A stretch of DNA of 64,000 bases from Anas platyrhynchos (taxonomy: Eukaryota > Chordata > Aves > Anseriformes > Anatidae). Positions within the stretch are counted from its first letter, which is position 1. The number at the start of each line of letters is the position of its first letter. The position numbers and the translations under genes were made by a program. Under the pieces are notes generated by a model. That model ran no database searches and was not told where the DNA came from. It worked only from the letters and a program-made list of their open reading frames with translations. Where the stretch lies: NCBI RefSeq assembly GCF_047663525.1, contig NC_092597.1, positions 16,266,501 to 16,330,500 of the forward strand, in the 5' to 3' direction. This document shows, one piece after another, positions 61,326-64,000 of this stretch.

Positions 61326-64000
61326 CACGTGGAGAAAGTATATATTACACTGAACTGTCCCTCCCTGGACATGTGAGCTGTCCCAGCCTTGCAATTGTAA
61401 AGGTTTATGGGATAGGAGAATATGTCAGGAGAGTGATCTCTTTGCAGAAGTTTTCCAACGTGTAGAGGAAGTCTTTCAGTCACAGAGATGTCAGAACTGC
61501 ACACGGCCACCGAAGCCAATTAGTTTTCTTTCACACAGCAGTACCATTGGAAAGACACATAAGAAATGCTGCTGCAACATTTAGATGACGGAAATGGTTT
61601 CCTTAGAGAAACACTAGCCACGTGGTGTGGCTATTTATCTTGCCAGCCAGCACACTGCTCCACCAGGACCGGGGTATGAAAACCTGAGGTGACCAGACTA
61701 GAGCTGGGGCAAAGCCCACCTCTGTGCATGGGAAGAAACATTGCAGAAGAACACCTCCCCCAGGACGTCCAGAGAGGAGTGAGGCAGAGAAAGGAATGTG
61801 CACTGGCAGGGGGAGAGCCAGCAAGCTTGGTGTTGTCCTAACTCATCCCTGAAAGGCCACAGAACAACACAGTTATCATCCAGGGACCTGTTCCCTAATG
61901 CACTTGTCACCCTTCATTTGATTAATTATTTTTCCCATATCTCATCTCTCGGTCAGCTCTGACTTAGTTTCCTGTGTGTGTTTTCATACACAAGCCCAGT
62001 GCTGAAATGTTTGGATAGCAAAAGAGCTGCTTGTTCCAAAAGCATTTTTCCAATGGATTTAATTTTTGATTTGATTTAAGCTTTCTTAATAGTCCATAAT
62101 CTTACCTTAACCATGAGTAATTTATGGCCAGATAATGCCCTCCATGGCAAAACTGTGCAGTATAGCTGGATTACTAAAAGCAGATACCACTGAAGTAGTT
62201 AGCACAGCCACTTATTCCATGAAGTACAGCTCTCCCCTGGCTCCTGTCGTAGTGTTTATTGGCCTCCATTTAATTTCCTGCCCTGATGGCTGTTTCTATT
62301 TTAGCTTGCTCACTGGGATCCAGTGGAGAGAGTGGGAATCAGAGCAAAGTTTCATCCCCAGGATTGCAGTGGTGTAACTGGGTGGTTTTATGGCCAATGT
62401 GTTAAAGAAAACATTGGGTAAGTATTGGCAATTTCAAACACTAGTTATGGTGAGAAGAGAATTTCTACAGATTTGTTTCCAGAAGGACCCTCTTTCCCTT
62501 CCTGTGACTATGAATTTGCAGACAAGTGCAGAATAGCCCACTGATGCGAGTGAACTCCTGTTGGGATAGGGACTTTTAGCAGCACAGTGCACAGACAAAA
62601 CAGTCCTGCCATCAGGAATAAATAGACACTCTTCAAGGCATTTACACAGGTACTTAACTACAGTCTTGTGAGAAGCCTCTTGGAAATCAGTGGCCTAAAG
62701 TTAAGTACATCCTTAAATGCTATATACTGTGCTGAGGTTTAACAGTCCAGCTAGATGTTTTTTGCATGTTTCCAAAGTACAGTTCATGCACATCATCAAT
62801 ATAAATTTTCCCTCAGAAAAGTATGCTTTGGGTCTACCTGACCTCAGAGGGAATGACTGTTACCTGAGGGAAGAAGGAGCTCATTGCTGTCTGCACAAAT
62901 GGTGCTTGTGCATGTAGAAACATGTAGCGTTGCCCAAGTAAGAAGATAATAGGCAGCAAGGAAATGTACGGAATAACCCTAGTAGTCACCAGAGACCTGT
63001 GTGGGTGTCTGTGAATTTATCTGGGGTAGAAGGAAGAGGAAAGGAAGGAAAATAGAGTCGGAAAACAGATGAGGAGATTGCGGTGGAATCACCTGAAGAA
63101 TCAAGGCTTGGAGCTGCTGAATGCAGATGTCTATCAGAGCAATGAGACACCATTTAGGTGATGCAACCTTTGGAGCACTTATTCTGTGATGCAACTGAAC
63201 AAACACAGTTAGATTGCTTTGTTTCATTGGGGCTTTCAATTTATCCATTGGCAGTAATTGTATGGTTAAAATAAAAAATAGGTTAAGTGTTATGTGCGTT
63301 AAGTATTATTAGCATTCACACCTTTCAATAAATTATAATCTGCAGAGATTAAATTCTTGACCAACAGTTTAGGTTTTATGTCCTAAACTCTAAGATTTTT
63401 CTTGGGTGCCTTATGAAGGCAAACCACAGTCATCTAGGGAATGGTGGCTGTTGAGTAACGGCGAGAGAAACAAGCTGCTTTCATCAGCTGCATCAGCCTG
63501 TCTGAATTTCATCATGTCATCTTGTCTGGAAAAGCCTGAGCACACAGATCCCTCTGCCATGGATTCTCCAAGGGACAGTTGTCACTCAGAGAAAGCACAA
63601 GAGACAGAAATATTTCCAAATGCCCTATACAAATCCATCTGTCTGACCCATATGAAAAATGCCAGGCGCTGGGTATTTGGGTTGGCAAGTACTAATCAGT
63701 AGAGAACGAAGATCTCACGTCACATTGAGAAGCAGGGCTTTAGCTGGCCTGCAGCTCACCCACAGCTGTGCAACCTCTGAGTAGCCAGTGTGTTCATGGT
63801 GCCATTGGTAAGAGCTTTGGGATCGTGTGAAAAACGGGCCCTGCAGCACTGCCCTTCCACCCTGCACATGAATTGCGTGCTGAGCCCCCATGTTGGCAGT
63901 TTTGAGTTGGCAAGATCCCGTATGACCCTGAATGCCTTATAGAATTTAAATAGCAGAATGCTTTTTTTTTTTTCTTCTTTTTTTTTTTTTTTTCCAGAAG
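59928..64000 (-). other. CEMIP intron upstream of visible exon 1, continuing past the window
   Basis: At least 4.07 kb with no frame resembling the preceding CEMIP exons (for example the beta-helix region before VKDVVGY). It contains a T31 run at 61295-61325 and a T-rich end at 63962-63996. The upstream exon lies outside the window. Confidence 0.75.
61295..61325 (+). repeat. T31 homopolymer
   Basis: Thirty-one consecutive T bases, the longest homopolymer in the window. On the CEMIP strand it is a poly(A) run, as would be left by a retroposed sequence, though no source gene is recognisable upstream of it. Confidence 0.92.

Noticed and set aside
59928-64000. Further CEMIP exons upstream of visible exon 1
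   Set aside because: Minus-strand frames at 61325-61519, 61603-61824 and 62979-63248 have no CEMIP similarity and lack matching splice sites.

Overview
This is a vertebrate, almost certainly bird (probably chicken-like), genomic window. Three single-copy protein genes carry avian-looking coding sequence, and a CR1 retrotransposon, the characteristic LINE of birds and reptiles, lies at about 33.2-33.8 kb. The order TLNRD1 - MESD - CEMIP is the conserved block I know from human 15q25; in chicken it would be expected on chromosome 10. The species is inferred from content and was not checked by a search.

Layout: 1-8437 holds no coding exon and includes the 3' UTR and 3' flank of TLNRD1. TLNRD1 is an intronless 356-codon gene on the minus strand (8438-9508), with its promoter in a large CpG island reaching about 11.16 kb. 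About 8.5 kb of AT-rich intergenic DNA follows. MESD lies on the plus strand, head-to-head with TLNRD1, in three coding exons (20007-20171, 24638-24870, 25612-25876; 220 residues) with a CpG-island promoter and a long AT-rich 3' flank. CEMIP lies on the minus strand and converges on MESD. The last 16 coding exons (762 codons plus stop) lie between 59927 and 38508; the exons for the N-terminal part (signal peptide, G8 domain and first GG domain) are upstream of position 64000, outside the window.

The most unusual region is the gap between the facing 3' ends of MESD and CEMIP. It holds a compact orphan CpG island (about 32.75-33.0 kb) that belongs to neither gene. The island carries GC boxes, a CTCF-like site, an inverted CCAAT box and a perfect match to the RFX X-box consensus. 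It is flanked by a pentanucleotide (AAAAT)n array on one side and an internally deleted CR1 on the other. It looks like an unannotated promoter or insulator.

Functionally the genes are neighbours rather than an operon: TLNRD1 is a talin-rod-like actin-bundling protein, MESD is an ER chaperone for LRP5/6-type receptors in Wnt signalling, and CEMIP is a hyaluronan-binding and -depolymerising protein. All CEMIP and MESD splice junctions proposed here keep reading frame and use GT/AG sites.
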